Below are positions 9,217 through 18,185 of a stretch of DNA of 64,000 nt, piece by piece. The notes under the pieces are model-generated. The model made no database searches and was not told the origin of the DNA. It saw only the letters and a list, made by a program, of their open reading frames with translations. Numbering within the stretch: the first letter of the stretch is position 1; each line of letters begins with the position of its first letter. A program made the translations under genes and the position numbers. The DNA comes from an uncultured Flavobacteriales bacterium (lineage in GTDB: Bacteria; Bacteroidota; Bacteroidia; Flavobacteriales_E; Vicingaceae). The stretch covers positions 124,001 to 188,000 of the forward strand of contig CAJXMH010000001.1 in NCBI GenBank assembly GCA_913056345.1, written 5' to 3'.

Positions 9217-10229
9217 AGTTTTTCAAGCTGGTCGATCAGATGATTCATCTGCTTTGTGCCAATACCTAAATGTGTTACCATCCGAATTGTCTGATGTCCC
9301 ATGCCAACCACATGAATACCTTTTTCAGCCAAGCTAGCCATGAACTCATCTGCCGGGTAGTCTTCTGCTAGTTTAAATAGAACAATGTTTGTCTCAACTG
9401 GAGCAATAGATTTGATGAAAGACTTCTGCTTTAATGCGTTTGCAATAAGCAAGGCATTCTCGTGGTCTTCTTTTAAGCGTTCAACATGATGTTCTAGGGC
9501 GTAAATACCAGCTGCAGCTAGGTAGCCTGCTTGTCGCATACCGCCTCCCAAAACTTTGCGTATTCTTCGAGCCTTTTTTATAAATTGATGACTGCCAATT
9601 AACAGCGACCCAACAGGTGCTCCCAAACCTTTAGAGAGACAAATAGAAATACTATCGAAATGCTTGCCCATTTCTTCAGCTGAAACTGAAGTAGCGACTA
9701 ATGCGTTAAATAGACGCGCCCCATCGAGGTGTAAGGGGAGTTTCTGTTCACGGCAAAAGCTCGCAATCTGTTCAATATCTTGAAGCTTCCAAACACTTCC
9801 ACCGCCTTTGTTACAAGTGTTTTCAATGGATACTAATTGCGTTTCTGGAAAATGTACATCATCAGGCTGAATGCCTGCTTTTAGCTGCTCTAGAGAAAAG
9901 CGTCCTCGATCACCTTCTAAAAGCTTTACCGATAAACCTGAATTAAAGCCAATTCCACCCCCTTCGTAACGGTAAATGTGGGCTAAACTATCGCACACAA
10001 CTTCTCCCGGAGCATTAGTATGCACTTTAATGGCAATTTGGTTGGTCATGGTACCCGAAGGACAAAAAAGTGCGCTCTCATGACCGAAAAGTGTTGCAGC
10101 TTTTTCTTCTAGAGCCATTACCGTTGGGTCGTCACCTAAAACATCATCTCCAACTGCTGCATCGAACATGAATTGCTTCATGCCTTTTGTTGGTTTTGTC
10201 ACCGTATCACTTCTTAAGTCAATTTCCAT
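9213..10229 (-). CDS. ltaE: Low-specificity L-threonine aldolase
   Basis: The product matches PLP-dependent fold-type I threonine aldolases, which cleave L-threonine or allo-threonine to glycine and acetaldehyde. Visible features are 'DLRSDTVTKPT' at the N-terminus, 'GDDVLGDDPTV', the 'HLDGARLFNA' aspartate that contacts the PLP ring, and the Schiff-base lysine in 'SICLSKGLGAPVGS'. I chose the ATG giving MEIDLRSD (338 residues) because family members begin there; an ATG 30 bases upstream is also in frame and would overlap the promoter region of the divergent gene. Confidence 0.9.
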   Translation of the reverse strand: MEIDLRSDTVTKPTKGMKQFMFDAAVGDDVLGDDPTVMALEEKAATLFGHESALFCPSGTMTNQIAIKVHTNAPGEVVCDSLAHIYRYEGGGIGFNSGLSVKLLEGDRGRFSLEQLKAGIQPDDVHFPETQLVSIENTCNKGGGSVWKLQDIEQIASFCREQKLPLHLDGARLFNALVATSVSAEEMGKHFDSISICLSKGLGAPVGSLLIGSHQFIKKARRIRKVLGGGMRQAGYLAAAGIYALEHHVERLKEDHENALLIANALKQKSFIKSIAPVETNIVLFKLAEDYPADEFMASLAEKGIHVVGMGHQTIRMVTHLGIGTKQMNHLIDQLEKL

Positions 10230-10243
10230 TTTAGGGCTTTTTG

Positions 10244-10251
10244 TACTTTCG
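10244..10251 (+). promoter_or_regulatory. Candidate -7 box (TACTTTCG) for the barrel protein gene
   Basis: TACTTTCG lies 22 bases before the TTG start of the downstream gene and just upstream of the chosen ltaE start on the other strand. It resembles the box at 8391. Confidence 0.25.
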
Positions 10252-10272
10252 CTTTTCAATTAGAATACTATT

Positions 10273-11016
10273 TTGGATAAAAGTAAGATTCACTTCTGTT
10301 TCATAAAATTTTCTTTAACGGTCATTTTGATTCAACTGACTTTAATCGGCTTTGGACAAGAAGAAAAAAAAGTAGATCAATACGGCAGAAACATTGAAGA
10401 ATTAACCCTTAAAAAACGAGGTCCCAACCTTGATCGCTACAGCCATCTGTTTTTAGGTTATGGGTTTATTGTAGGTCCTTCTGAAAATGACAGTGCGCAG
10501 ACTATTGGAGGGAGCTCCTCTTCTTTTACGCTTGGCTACCTTTTCAAGTGGCGCGTTTCAAGGTGGTATGAACTCGGATTCTCGGCTAGCTACCATTATT
10601 CATCTTTTCACCTTAAGCAAGATAGCTCAAAGATAGTGCCCAATGCTGAGCTGCATAAAAGAGAGAAGATTGTTTTCAATAACATTCAGCTAGCACCTTT
10701 TCAACGCTTTAAGTTTAGAAACAGGCATCACTCAACTGGAACTTTTTTAGACCTTGGAGTTTATGCCGGTTACAACTATAGAACTAAGCACCAAACAAGA
10801 GAGCGAAATCAAACTCCAGGAACCAGTCGCACGAGAACAGTTAACCTCGGATTAAATTACGCTGACGACTTTTCTTACGGCCTTTTGGCCAGAGTTGGCT
10901 TTAACAGGGTTATGTTCTACGGTCGTTATCGTTTTTCAGATCTTTTTACAGAGAAAAGCGATCTACCTGAATTACCAAGATTTGAAGTAGGCTTTAAAAT
11001 TGGGATCCATCAATAG
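10273..11016 (+). CDS. Probable outer-membrane beta-barrel protein, unknown function
   Basis: No ATG is available near the 5' end: an in-frame stop lies 12 bases upstream, so the TTG is the best start and gives 247 residues. A signal peptide (to GFGQ, about residue 29) precedes alternating hydrophobic and polar strands rich in Tyr and Phe, such as 'YKFRNRHHSTG', 'GVYAGYNYR' and 'LLARVGFNRVMFYGRYR'. This is the usual look of a small outer-membrane barrel of 8-10 strands. The gene is divergent from ltaE and followed by the convergent ybaB-like gene. Substrate or partner unknown. Confidence 0.65.
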   Translation: MDKSKIHFCFIKFSLTVILIQLTLIGFGQEEKKVDQYGRNIEELTLKKRGPNLDRYSHLFLGYGFIVGPSENDSAQTIGGSSSSFTLGYLFKWRVSRWYELGFSASYHYSSFHLKQDSSKIVPNAELHKREKIVFNNIQLAPFQRFKFRNRHHSTGTFLDLGVYAGYNYRTKHQTRERNQTPGTSRTRTVNLGLNYADDFSYGLLARVGFNRVMFYGRYRFSDLFTEKSDLPELPRFEVGFKIGIHQ

Positions 11017-11032
11017 CATAAAAACTCCTGCT

Positions 11033-11332
11033 TTACATGCCGGGAAGCATTCCTTTCGCTACATCTTTCATTTCAGCTTCATAAACCTTTTCGGCATTTT
11101 CTAAGGCTCTGTTGGTAGCTAAAATAATCAGGTCTTCAATTTGCTCTTTATCATTTTCAGCTAATAATTCATCGCTGATCGTAACTGAAGTGATCTTTCG
11201 ATTGCCATTGCAAACTACCTTTACTAGGCCGCCTTCTGCCTCTCCATTAACTGAAATGGTTTCTAGTCTTGCTTTAACTTTTTCTGATTGTTGCTGCATT
11301 TCTTGCAGCTTTCCCATCATATCTCCAAACAT
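11033..11332 (-). CDS. YbaB/EbfC family nucleoid-associated protein
   Basis: The 99-residue product has the family's normal size and order: an N-terminal amphipathic helix 'MFGDMMGKLQEMQQQSEKVK', a central sheet with 'GLVKVVCNGNRKITSV', and a C-terminal helix ending 'KGMLPGM'. YbaB/EbfC proteins form tweezer-like dimers that bind DNA and help organise the nucleoid. In many bacteria the gene follows dnaX, but not here. It is transcribed toward the gene for the barrel protein. Confidence 0.9.
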   Translation of the reverse strand: MFGDMMGKLQEMQQQSEKVKARLETISVNGEAEGGLVKVVCNGNRKITSVTISDELLAENDKEQIEDLIILATNRALENAEKVYEAEMKDVAKGMLPGM

Positions 11333-11410
11333 CTGCTAAATTTTTTCCCAAAATTAATTATTGTGCATAAAGCCTGATGATTTGATAGGCCTTATTTGTT
11401 GAAGATAAAT

Positions 11411-11418
11411 TACCTTTG
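11411..11418 (+). promoter_or_regulatory. Candidate -7 box (TACCTTTG) for fabG
   Basis: An exact TAnnTTTG octamer, 22 bases before the chosen ATG of fabG. It supports the downstream ATG, since the ATG-less upstream extension would start inside the promoter. Confidence 0.4.
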
Positions 11419-11440
11419 GGCAAGTTCAAAATTTAGAATC

Positions 11441-12187
11441 ATGAAATTAATGGAAGGAAAAGTAGCTTTAGTAACAGGAGCTACTAGAGGAATAGGAAAA
11501 GGAGTCGCTTTAAAACTTGCAGAACAAGGGGCAAACATTGCCTTTACATATCGCTCTGCTGCAGAAAAAGCCAAGGCAGTAGAAAGTGAATTAGAGTCCC
11601 TTGGAGTAAAAGCAAAGGGCTATCAGTCAAATGCAGCAGATTACGCCCAAACAGAAGAAATGATCCAAGCAGTTGTGGCAGAATTTGAGCGAATTGATGC
11701 GGTGGTTAATAATGCCGGTATCACGCGTGATGGTCTTTTAATGCGCATGAGTGAAGAGAATTGGGATGATGTGATCGATACCAATCTAAAGTCGGTTTTT
11801 AACGTAACCAAAGCCGTGCAACGCACCTTGTTGAAACAACGCTCAGGCAGTATCATTAATATGAGCTCTATTGTTGGAGTAAAAGGAAACGCAGGACAAT
11901 CCAATTATGCGGCCTCTAAAGCAGGTATCATTGGCTTTACTAAATCGATTGCTCAAGAATTAGGCAGTCGTAACATTCGCTGTAATGCTATTGCTCCGGG
12001 TTTTATTGAAACAGAAATGACAGGTGAGTTAGGTGAAGATGCAATGGAGGCTTGGTTGAAGAACATACCGCTCAACAGACCGGGTACCACTGAAGATGTG
12101 GCTAATGCTGTACTTTACTTAGCCTCAGATCTTTCTACTTACGTTTCAGGACAGACGCTCAGTGTTTGCGGAGCGATGTTGACTTAA
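11441..12187 (+). CDS. fabG: 3-oxoacyl-[acyl-carrier-protein] reductase
   Basis: This 248-residue protein is a short-chain dehydrogenase of FabG type, which reduces beta-ketoacyl-ACP with NADPH in fatty-acid elongation. It has the cofactor loop TGATRGIG (residues 12-19), NNAG (90-93), the catalytic serine near 142, the YxxxK pair Tyr156/Lys160, and a 'GFIETEMT' substrate loop. The C-terminus 'YVSGQTLSVCGAMLT' follows the FabG pattern. The start is the ATG of MKLMEGKVAL, just downstream of a good -7 box. The VWA-like gene starts about 20 bases later, so the two may be co-transcribed. Confidence 0.92.
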   Translation: MKLMEGKVALVTGATRGIGKGVALKLAEQGANIAFTYRSAAEKAKAVESELESLGVKAKGYQSNAADYAQTEEMIQAVVAEFERIDAVVNNAGITRDGLLMRMSEENWDDVIDTNLKSVFNVTKAVQRTLLKQRSGSIINMSSIVGVKGNAGQSNYAASKAGIIGFTKSIAQELGSRNIRCNAIAPGFIETEMTGELGEDAMEAWLKNIPLNRPGTTEDVANAVLYLASDLSTYVSGQTLSVCGAMLT

Positions 12188-12208
12188 TTACAGTTTGAAG
12201 CATTAGCA

Positions 12209-14296
12209 TTGAATATTGTTAGTCAGTACCCTAATTGGTGGTTTTTGGCCTGTGCCATTCTTGGAATTCTCTATGCCTTTTTGTTATACCGGAAGGATAA
12301 AAAGTTAGCGGAGTTTTCCAAAGGTTTAATTACTTTTTTAGCGGTAACACGTGCTTTATTAGTAGCGATCTTATCAGCTTTATTGCTTGCACCCTTGATC
12401 GCTTATCAAAGTAAGCGGGTCGAAAAACCTGAGGTGCTGATCCTTCAGGATAATTCTGAATCGATCCTGCTTAATAAAGACAGTGCCTTTATAAAAACAG
12501 CCCTGCAAGACCAATTAAGCGCATTGCGTGAAAAATTAAGTGAAGACTATGAGGTGAGGTCTTTACTTTTTGATGAGTCGCTCAGACCTATGGATTCAGT
12601 TCCGAATTACTCAGGTAAACTCACTTCATTTCAAAACCTTTTTGAAGAAATAGAGCAGCGTTATCAAAATGGCAATTTAGGGGCACTTGTTTTAGCCAGT
12701 GATGGCTTGTACAATCAAGGCCTAGATCCACTTTATATTTCCGCAACCAAGCAAGTCCCCATTTACAGCATAGCATTGGGAGATTCTGCTTCCAGAATGG
12801 ATTTGAGGATTCAAGACTTGCGGCATAATGAACTTAGTTATTTGGGCAATCGTTTCCCGCTTGAAATAGAGGTTTTAGCAAAAAAAGCCCAAGGTAATAA
12901 GAGTATGATCAAGGTGCTTCATGATGGTGAAGTGCTTTGGCAAGAAACGCTAAAGCCTGATAAACAACAGCAGGTAGTTGAGTTTTCTACAAGCTTAGAA
13001 GCAGAAGAAGTAGGCTTGCAGCGCTTTGATGTAACCGTAGAACCGCTCGAAGGGGAGGACAATACGGCTAATAATACTAAGTCTTTTTATGTAGATGTAT
13101 TGGATGGTAGACAAAATATTTTATTGCTGGCGGCTGCTCCTCACCCTGATTTGGCTGCAATAAAGGAGGCAATTTTAAAGAATAAAAACTACCAAGTGGA
13201 GTCGGAGCTTATCCAAAATTTTGAGGGTGATCTCAAGCAATATAATTTGGTTATTCTGCACCAATTGCCTAGTGCTGCCTATCAAATTAATGAACTGCTA
13301 ACCGAATTAAGGAAAGAAAAGATTGGCAGTTTTTACATTTTAGGCCCGCAGACTTCATTAAGTCAGTACAATTTGCAAGAAACTGCTGTAAAAGTTCAAC
13401 CCAAAGGGAATGCTTTTAATGAAGTGCAAGCAGATTTTAATACCGCTTTTCCGCTCTTCAATCTATTAGAAGAGGAATTGAGCCTGATCAAACAGTTTCC
13501 GCCTTTGCAAGCTCCATTGGCAAACTATGAATTAGCCCAACAAGCTTATCCGATGTTTTTTCAGAAGATTGGCAGGGTAAGCACCCAAGATCCATTGATC
13601 TCTTTTCGAGAAATAGAAGGCTATAAAACTGCTAGCCTGGTTGCGCAAGGTTTATGGAAGTGGAGAATGTCCAATTACCAAATGCGTTCGAATCATGAGG
13701 TATTTGATCAGCTAATCTCGAAAATAGTTCAGTTTTTAGCCTTAAAAGCCGACAAAAGTTATTTTAGAATAAATCATGACCAGGCTTTTTATGAAAATGA
13801 AGCCATAGTTTTTGAAGCCCAGCTTTTCAACCAAAGCTATGAGTTAGTTAACGAAGCTGAGCTAAACATTCAGCTAAGTGATGAAAATGGAAAAGAATAT
13901 GACTTCACTTTTAGCCGAAATCAAAATGCTTACTCACTCGAAATCCCAAGTCTATCAGTGGGTAATTACAAGTACGTGGCAAAGGTTAATTTCGGTGGTA
14001 ACACCTACACAGAAAAAGGAGAGTTTAACATAAAAGAATTGCAGTTAGAGGCAGCTCAAACTATTGCAAACCACAACCTAATGTATCAGCTTTCAGAAGA
14101 GAGTGGAGGTAAATTATTTTACCCCGAACAGATCCAACAGCTAGGAGATAGCCTTCTGTTGAATAAAGAGTTAGTTGACCAGGTTTACTATGAAGAGAAG
14201 TATGAAGAGTTCATTGAGCTTAAGTGGGTGTTTTTCGTATTTCTTACTTTGGTTAGTTTAGAATGGTTTTTGCGTAAACGAAACGGCGCCTACTAA
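12209..14296 (+). CDS. VWA-like membrane protein
   Basis: The 695-residue product has two membrane helices at residues about 11-29 and 42-66, a long periplasmic region, and a final helix near residues 673-690 followed by a basic tail. After the second helix, 'PEVLILQDNSESI' resembles a von Willebrand A domain with a DxSxS metal site (DNSES). Later regions look like CARDB/Ig-like beta domains. This is the layout of the long membrane proteins that accompany BatA/BatB-type genes in Bacteroidota, but no such partner is visible here. Translation must start at TTG. The function is unknown. Confidence 0.7.
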   Translation: MNIVSQYPNWWFLACAILGILYAFLLYRKDKKLAEFSKGLITFLAVTRALLVAILSALLLAPLIAYQSKRVEKPEVLILQDNSESILLNKDSAFIKTALQDQLSALREKLSEDYEVRSLLFDESLRPMDSVPNYSGKLTSFQNLFEEIEQRYQNGNLGALVLASDGLYNQGLDPLYISATKQVPIYSIALGDSASRMDLRIQDLRHNELSYLGNRFPLEIEVLAKKAQGNKSMIKVLHDGEVLWQETLKPDKQQQVVEFSTSLEAEEVGLQRFDVTVEPLEGEDNTANNTKSFYVDVLDGRQNILLLAAAPHPDLAAIKEAILKNKNYQVESELIQNFEGDLKQYNLVILHQLPSAAYQINELLTELRKEKIGSFYILGPQTSLSQYNLQETAVKVQPKGNAFNEVQADFNTAFPLFNLLEEELSLIKQFPPLQAPLANYELAQQAYPMFFQKIGRVSTQDPLISFREIEGYKTASLVAQGLWKWRMSNYQMRSNHEVFDQLISKIVQFLALKADKSYFRINHDQAFYENEAIVFEAQLFNQSYELVNEAELNIQLSDENGKEYDFTFSRNQNAYSLEIPSLSVGNYKYVAKVNFGGNTYTEKGEFNIKELQLEAAQTIANHNLMYQLSEESGGKLFYPEQIQQLGDSLLLNKELVDQVYYEEKYEEFIELKWVFFVFLTLVSLEWFLRKRNGAY

Positions 14297-14331
14297 AGAA
14301 AATAAAGTACTATTAATTCGATTTTAAAAAT

Positions 14332-15849
14332 ATGAAAAGGTCAAAATTACTTAGTTCACTAGTTGTCAGTCTATTGCTCTTGGGTCAAATACAGCTTCAA
14401 GCCCAGCATGAAGCTTTTGATCAATACATTTCCTCAGCAGTTGAGGATTTTGAACTTGCAGGAGCGGCTATATCTGTGGTGAGTCACGATTCTGTGCTTT
14501 TTGAGAATGCGTATGGTTATGCCAATGCCAGCACGAAAGAGGCGGTAGAATTAGAGTCTGTTTTTGCGATAGCGTCGATAAGTAAAGCTTTTACAGCAGC
14601 TTGTATTGGTATTTTAGTCGATCAAGGTAAATTAAACTGGGATGATCGTGTGCAGCAACATTTGCCTTATTTCCGCTTAAGCGATGAATACGTTGCTTCG
14701 CAAATGACCGTAGAAGACCTGCTTTCGCACCGCAGTGGTTTTAAAACTTTTGATGGAGATCTACTGTGGTACATGAGCGACTATGAGCCTGAAGAAATTA
14801 TTGAACGTTTCAGTAAATATGAATTGAGCTATGATCATCGAACAAGGTATGGTTATCAAAACATTATGTTTATAGCTGCAGGTTTAGTGGTTGAAGAGGT
14901 AAGTGGTATGCCTTTAGAAAGTTTCATGAAGAAATACATTTTCCAACCCTTGAAGATGCAGCAAACTTATACTTCAATTGATGATTACACGGCAGAGACC
15001 AAAATTGCTATGCCCCATGTAAAAGGCAAGTTAGATGAATTGCGGAACTACGATAATTCAGCCGGAGCAGCTTTGATAAGTTCTAATGTTAAGGACATTA
15101 GCAAATGGATCATGATGTGGCTAAATTAAGGAATTTCAGGTACTGATACGATTTTACAAGCTAGCACTTGCAAGAAGCTATTGCAAATGCATACACCAAT
15201 ACCAACTTCTTCATTTGATCGGCAAACCGGTGTAGAGTTTAAAGGCTATGCTTTAGGGTGGTTCTTAATGGATTATCAAGGTCATAAAGTAGCGCATCAT
15301 GGAGGTGGTTTACCTGGCTACATTTCTAAGATTTTTTTAGTGCCTTCAGAAAAAATAGGAGGTATTATTCTAACCAATGGAGAAACCTCTTTACCAACTG
15401 CACTAATGCTTAACAGTATTGATGAATTTGAGGATAAAACGGAAAAGCCTGATTGGGCAGGAACCATTTTAGGATACACGAAAGCTTATGAAAAGCGCAA
15501 AGCACAGCAACAAGAAGCACGATATGAAAAACGCAACAAAAAGTTAAAAGCTAACCTAGAAGAATCCTCTCTATTAGGGACTTATGAAGATAAGTATTAT
15601 GGAAAAGCAGAGGTGAGTACGAAGGAGGGAAGCCTGCATCTGAGCCTGCTACCTGCCAAAGCTTATTTTAGTTCTGACTTAGAGCATTGGCAGCAAAATA
15701 CTTACCGTTTGAAATTTAAAGATGAATTCTTGCCTGAAGGCTTCGTCACCTTTAATGCTAATGCAGATGGAGACGTGGTCAACTTTACGATAGACCTACC
15801 AAATCCAGATTTTCACTTTTATAATTTAGACTTTAAAAAGCTTAAGTAA
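14332..15849 (+). pseudogene. Serine hydrolase (class C beta-lactamase family), interrupted by an in-frame TAA
   Basis: Two open segments in the same frame together make one serine hydrolase. The first 265 codons encode a signal peptide (to LQAQ), the SxxK motif (SISK) in 'FAIASISKAFT', and the YxN motif (YQN). They end at TAA (15127-15129). The frame then continues without shift through 17 codons into 'MHTPIPTSS', the third-motif region HHGGG, and a C-terminal lipocalin-like DUF3471 region. The break falls between family-conserved residues (WLN-stop-G), so a point nonsense change, possibly CAA to TAA, is the simplest explanation. A truncated product would lack the third catalytic motif. A sequencing error is also possible. 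Confidence 0.8.
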
Positions 15850-16981
15850 GTGCTTTTTTGGTCAAGGCTTTAAGAAAAGGTAATTTGCTAAAACGGTTGA
15901 TCAACTTCACTTCTTCAGTTATGTCGCTCTCTTCATCTAAGAATTCAAAAATGGACTGAATAGAGTTACGGTTGTACATTTCTGTAAAAAGTTTATTGCC
16001 AACTTTATTTTGATGGTAGAGCACCCGTAAAAAAAGATCATCGTACCATTGAAAACGGGCAGCTTTAGCAGGTGTATCTAAGCCCTTTTCTGCTTGAAGT
16101 AATTCAATGATCTTGGCTACTTGCTTCTCTGTATTTTTAAACGAATAGCCTGAAGAGGCCTTAACCCAGCCACCTGCTGTTCCAATTCGCATGTAATTGT
16201 GCGTGTTTTCTTTCCAAAATGGGAAGGAAGTCATCGGTATTACCCCAGCTTCTACTTCCTCTACGCTGAAGTTCTCAACTCCCGCTTGCTTAAGGTAGAC
16301 TTCAATTAGCTCATCGTAAGTTTTTTTGTCTACCAGACTGGGAGTAAAAAAAGTGAATTCGATGAGAGCCCTTTTAGAGCTAGTTGGCAAAACATAGGTA
16401 AAACAGCATTGATCTTGGTAACCTACACTAAAATCCATCATGGTAAAGGCCTTTGGATCAAACATATCTTCAGTAGTTTCAATCACCTTGCCCTTAAAGT
16501 GCTGAAGAACATAAGGGTATTGAGCTTCACCCTTTTTTTTAGGGGGCGAGCTATCAAAGAGTTTAGCAGTAGTGTAAGTCTTATTTTTCCCTTTGATCAG
16601 GTGTTTCTCACCAAGTTCAAAATCAATTACTTCATCTTCTATCCAAGTAATTTGCGGATGTTTTTTGAGTTCGGGGATTAAGGCTTCATAAAAGTCAACT
16701 GAACGTACTTTCTTGTATTGATAGGGAGCAAGGTCAAAATGCTTCTCGCCATAAGGGGTATTCACTTTTGCTTTATGCCAGACGTGAGAAACAAGCTGAT
16801 CCCACTTGCCCTCGCCTTTCTCCCAGAAGCACCAGGTTTTATCGTTTTTACTTTTGCTTTTAGGCTCTACAATCGCCAAGGTTTTGCTCTGAAGTAAATC
16901 ATGGTCCGCTATGGCCTTAGCAAGTTGAAGACCTGAAAGGCCTCCTCCGATAATTAAATAATCATAGTGCTTAGGTTCCAA
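15842..16981 (-). CDS. crtY: Lycopene beta-cyclase (CrtY type)
   Basis: The 379-residue flavoprotein starts with a dinucleotide-binding motif (YLIIGGGLSG, about residues 8-17), followed by 'KTWCFWE' and 'QQxGxxI'-region equivalents ('QHFKGKVIET') typical of bacterial CrtY. It later has 'MMDFSV' and 'GIxxxMTSFPFW'-like elements ('GVIPMTSFPF') and 'GTAGGWVKASSGYSF'. CrtY cyclises the ends of lycopene to give beta-carotene at the membrane, a step toward zeaxanthin-type pigments. It is the last gene of a minus-strand run with msrB, ferritin and two membrane proteins. Its 3' end overlaps the convergent broken hydrolase gene by eight bases. Confidence 0.9.
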   Translation of the reverse strand: MEPKHYDYLIIGGGLSGLQLAKAIADHDLLQSKTLAIVEPKSKSKNDKTWCFWEKGEGKWDQLVSHVWHKAKVNTPYGEKHFDLAPYQYKKVRSVDFYEALIPELKKHPQITWIEDEVIDFELGEKHLIKGKNKTYTTAKLFDSSPPKKKGEAQYPYVLQHFKGKVIETTEDMFDPKAFTMMDFSVGYQDQCCFTYVLPTSSKRALIEFTFFTPSLVDKKTYDELIEVYLKQAGVENFSVEEVEAGVIPMTSFPFWKENTHNYMRIGTAGGWVKASSGYSFKNTEKQVAKIIELLQAEKGLDTPAKAARFQWYDDLFLRVLYHQNKVGNKLFTEMYNRNSIQSIFEFLDEESDITEEVKLINRFSKLPFLKALTKKALT

Positions 16982-16988
16982 ATTGCGC

Positions 16989-17162
16989 TTACTTTGATTT
17001 TAGCCTAATAAAGAAAATAAGCATCAGAAAGACACCCAAGAAAATAGAAGCGTATGCTTTCTGATTGAGGTCAAAAGAAAGGTTTTCTTGGTTCAATCCG
17101 CTTATTCCAAAGGTAAGCAGCATAGCCCCAAGAAAACCTAAAAGTCGATTGGCATTACTCAT
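16989..17162 (-). CDS. 57-residue membrane protein between ferritin and lycopene cyclase
   Basis: A short open frame with two hydrophobic segments (about residues 7-22 and 37-53) separated by a polar loop, ending in the basic tail RLKSK. Its ATG overlaps the ferritin stop codon (TAATG), a classic coupling arrangement, and its stop lies seven bases before the crtY start, so the frame fills the gap exactly. That spacing and the clear two-helix pattern argue that it is real. No family recognised. It could be a small accessory to carotenoid synthesis, but this is only inferred from position. Confidence 0.6.
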   Translation of the reverse strand: MSNANRLLGFLGAMLLTFGISGLNQENLSFDLNQKAYASIFLGVFLMLIFFIRLKSK

Positions 17163-17659
17163 TAATGAGCCTCATGGCCTGTTGCCAATTCTTTATCAAA
17201 AAGATAAAGACTTGAAGTATCGCTTCCGATCATCTCCAACTTATCGATGATAGATCGCGCTAATGATTCTTCTTCCATTTGCTCAGAAATATACCACTGC
17301 ATAAAGTTATTGGTGGTATGGTCATTTTCTTTTAGACAATCAGTAATGATGTCGTTGATACTCTCCGTTACCAAAATTTCATGCTCCAAAATACTTTTGA
17401 AAACACTAGCCAAACTGTCAAAGTTCTTAGCAGGTGATTCTAAAGAAGGTACGGTTGCATGTCCGCCTCTTTCGTTTACGAATTTGATGAGTTTTAACAT
17501 ATGCTCTCTTTCTTCATCTGAATGGGTGTAAAGAAAGTTTGCCACTCCAGGGAATCCCTTAACGTCTGCCCAGCAAGCCATGGCTAAATAGAGCTGTGAG
17601 GATGAGGCTTCTTTGTGTATTTGGCTTTGTAATTTTTCTTCGATGGTTTTACTTAACAT
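17162..17659 (-). CDS. ftnA: Bacterial non-heme ferritin
   Basis: The 165-residue protein matches bacterial FtnA in length and order. Ferroxidase ligands are visible in the N-terminal helix ('QLQSQIHKEASSSQLYLAMACW'-like region), 'DEEREHMLKLIKFVNERGG' (E-x-x-H), and the later 'QMEEESLARSIIDKLEMIG'. The protein should assemble a 24-subunit cage that oxidises and stores iron in the cytosol. It sits between a small membrane-protein gene upstream and the 57-residue gene downstream, within a run that also holds msrB and crtY, which suggests a shared role in oxidative stress. Confidence 0.92.
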   Translation of the reverse strand: MLSKTIEEKLQSQIHKEASSSQLYLAMACWADVKGFPGVANFLYTHSDEEREHMLKLIKFVNERGGHATVPSLESPAKNFDSLASVFKSILEHEILVTESINDIITDCLKENDHTTNNFMQWYISEQMEEESLARSIIDKLEMIGSDTSSLYLFDKELATGHEAH

Positions 17660-17672
17660 CTAGCTATAATTT

Positions 17673-18185
17673 TTAGTTTGTTTTTTGTTTGTTTTCTAAG
17701 GAGGCGAAGTTACCCACAGATTTCAGTTTATTCAGTTGATAATAGGAATCAACCATAAAGTTTAATTTTTCAATACCATTGTGCGTCTTGATTTTAAGTC
17801 GAGAAAACAAATCTTCTTTTTTGCGAATCACTGCCCAAGATCTTTTCAGGCTTTCCCACCAATCAATTTCAAAGTCCATTTGCAATTGCTCAATTTCCAC
17901 CAAAGTACCTTCTTTGATCAGCTTGCCTTTATGATTGAAAACCCTAACAATGGATTGATCAATTTCGATAGTTTGCTTTTTATTAGCGGTAAAAATTTTG
18001 TGCAAAACAAAACCTGCAAACAGAACAAATAGAAGGAAAATGATGTAAAAGAGAAGCGTGTATTTACTCTCAAGATCTAGCAAGTTGGTAATAAAGAGCC
18101 CGAACAGAAAGGGCAAATTGAGGAAGAGAATCAGTTGTTGGTAGTACAAATACTTGCTATTAGCAACGTAGCGTAATTTGATCAT
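17673..18185 (-). CDS. Membrane protein of unknown function
   Basis: A 170-residue protein with two N-terminal membrane helices (about residues 17-36 and 44-66) and a cytosolic domain of about 100 residues made of short strands ('QTIEIDQSIVRVFNHKGK'), somewhat like a bacterial PH-type domain. No confident family assignment. Its start overlaps the stop of the upstream msrB gene by four bases (ATGA), so the two are translationally coupled, and ferritin follows after 13 bases. Confidence 0.65.
   Translation of the reverse strand: MIKLRYVANSKYLYYQQLILFLNLPFLFGLFITNLLDLESKYTLLFYIIFLLFVLFAGFVLHKIFTANKKQTIEIDQSIVRVFNHKGKLIKEGTLVEIEQLQMDFEIDWWESLKRSWAVIRKKEDLFSRLKIKTHNGIEKLNFMVDSYYQLNKLKSVGNFASLENKQKTN

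Noticed and set aside
15181-15849. A separate gene starting with TTG after the broken hydrolase
   Set aside because: It is in the same frame as the upstream part, has no N-terminal domain or signal peptide of its own, and continues the serine hydrolase family sequence, so it is treated as the second half of one interrupted gene.
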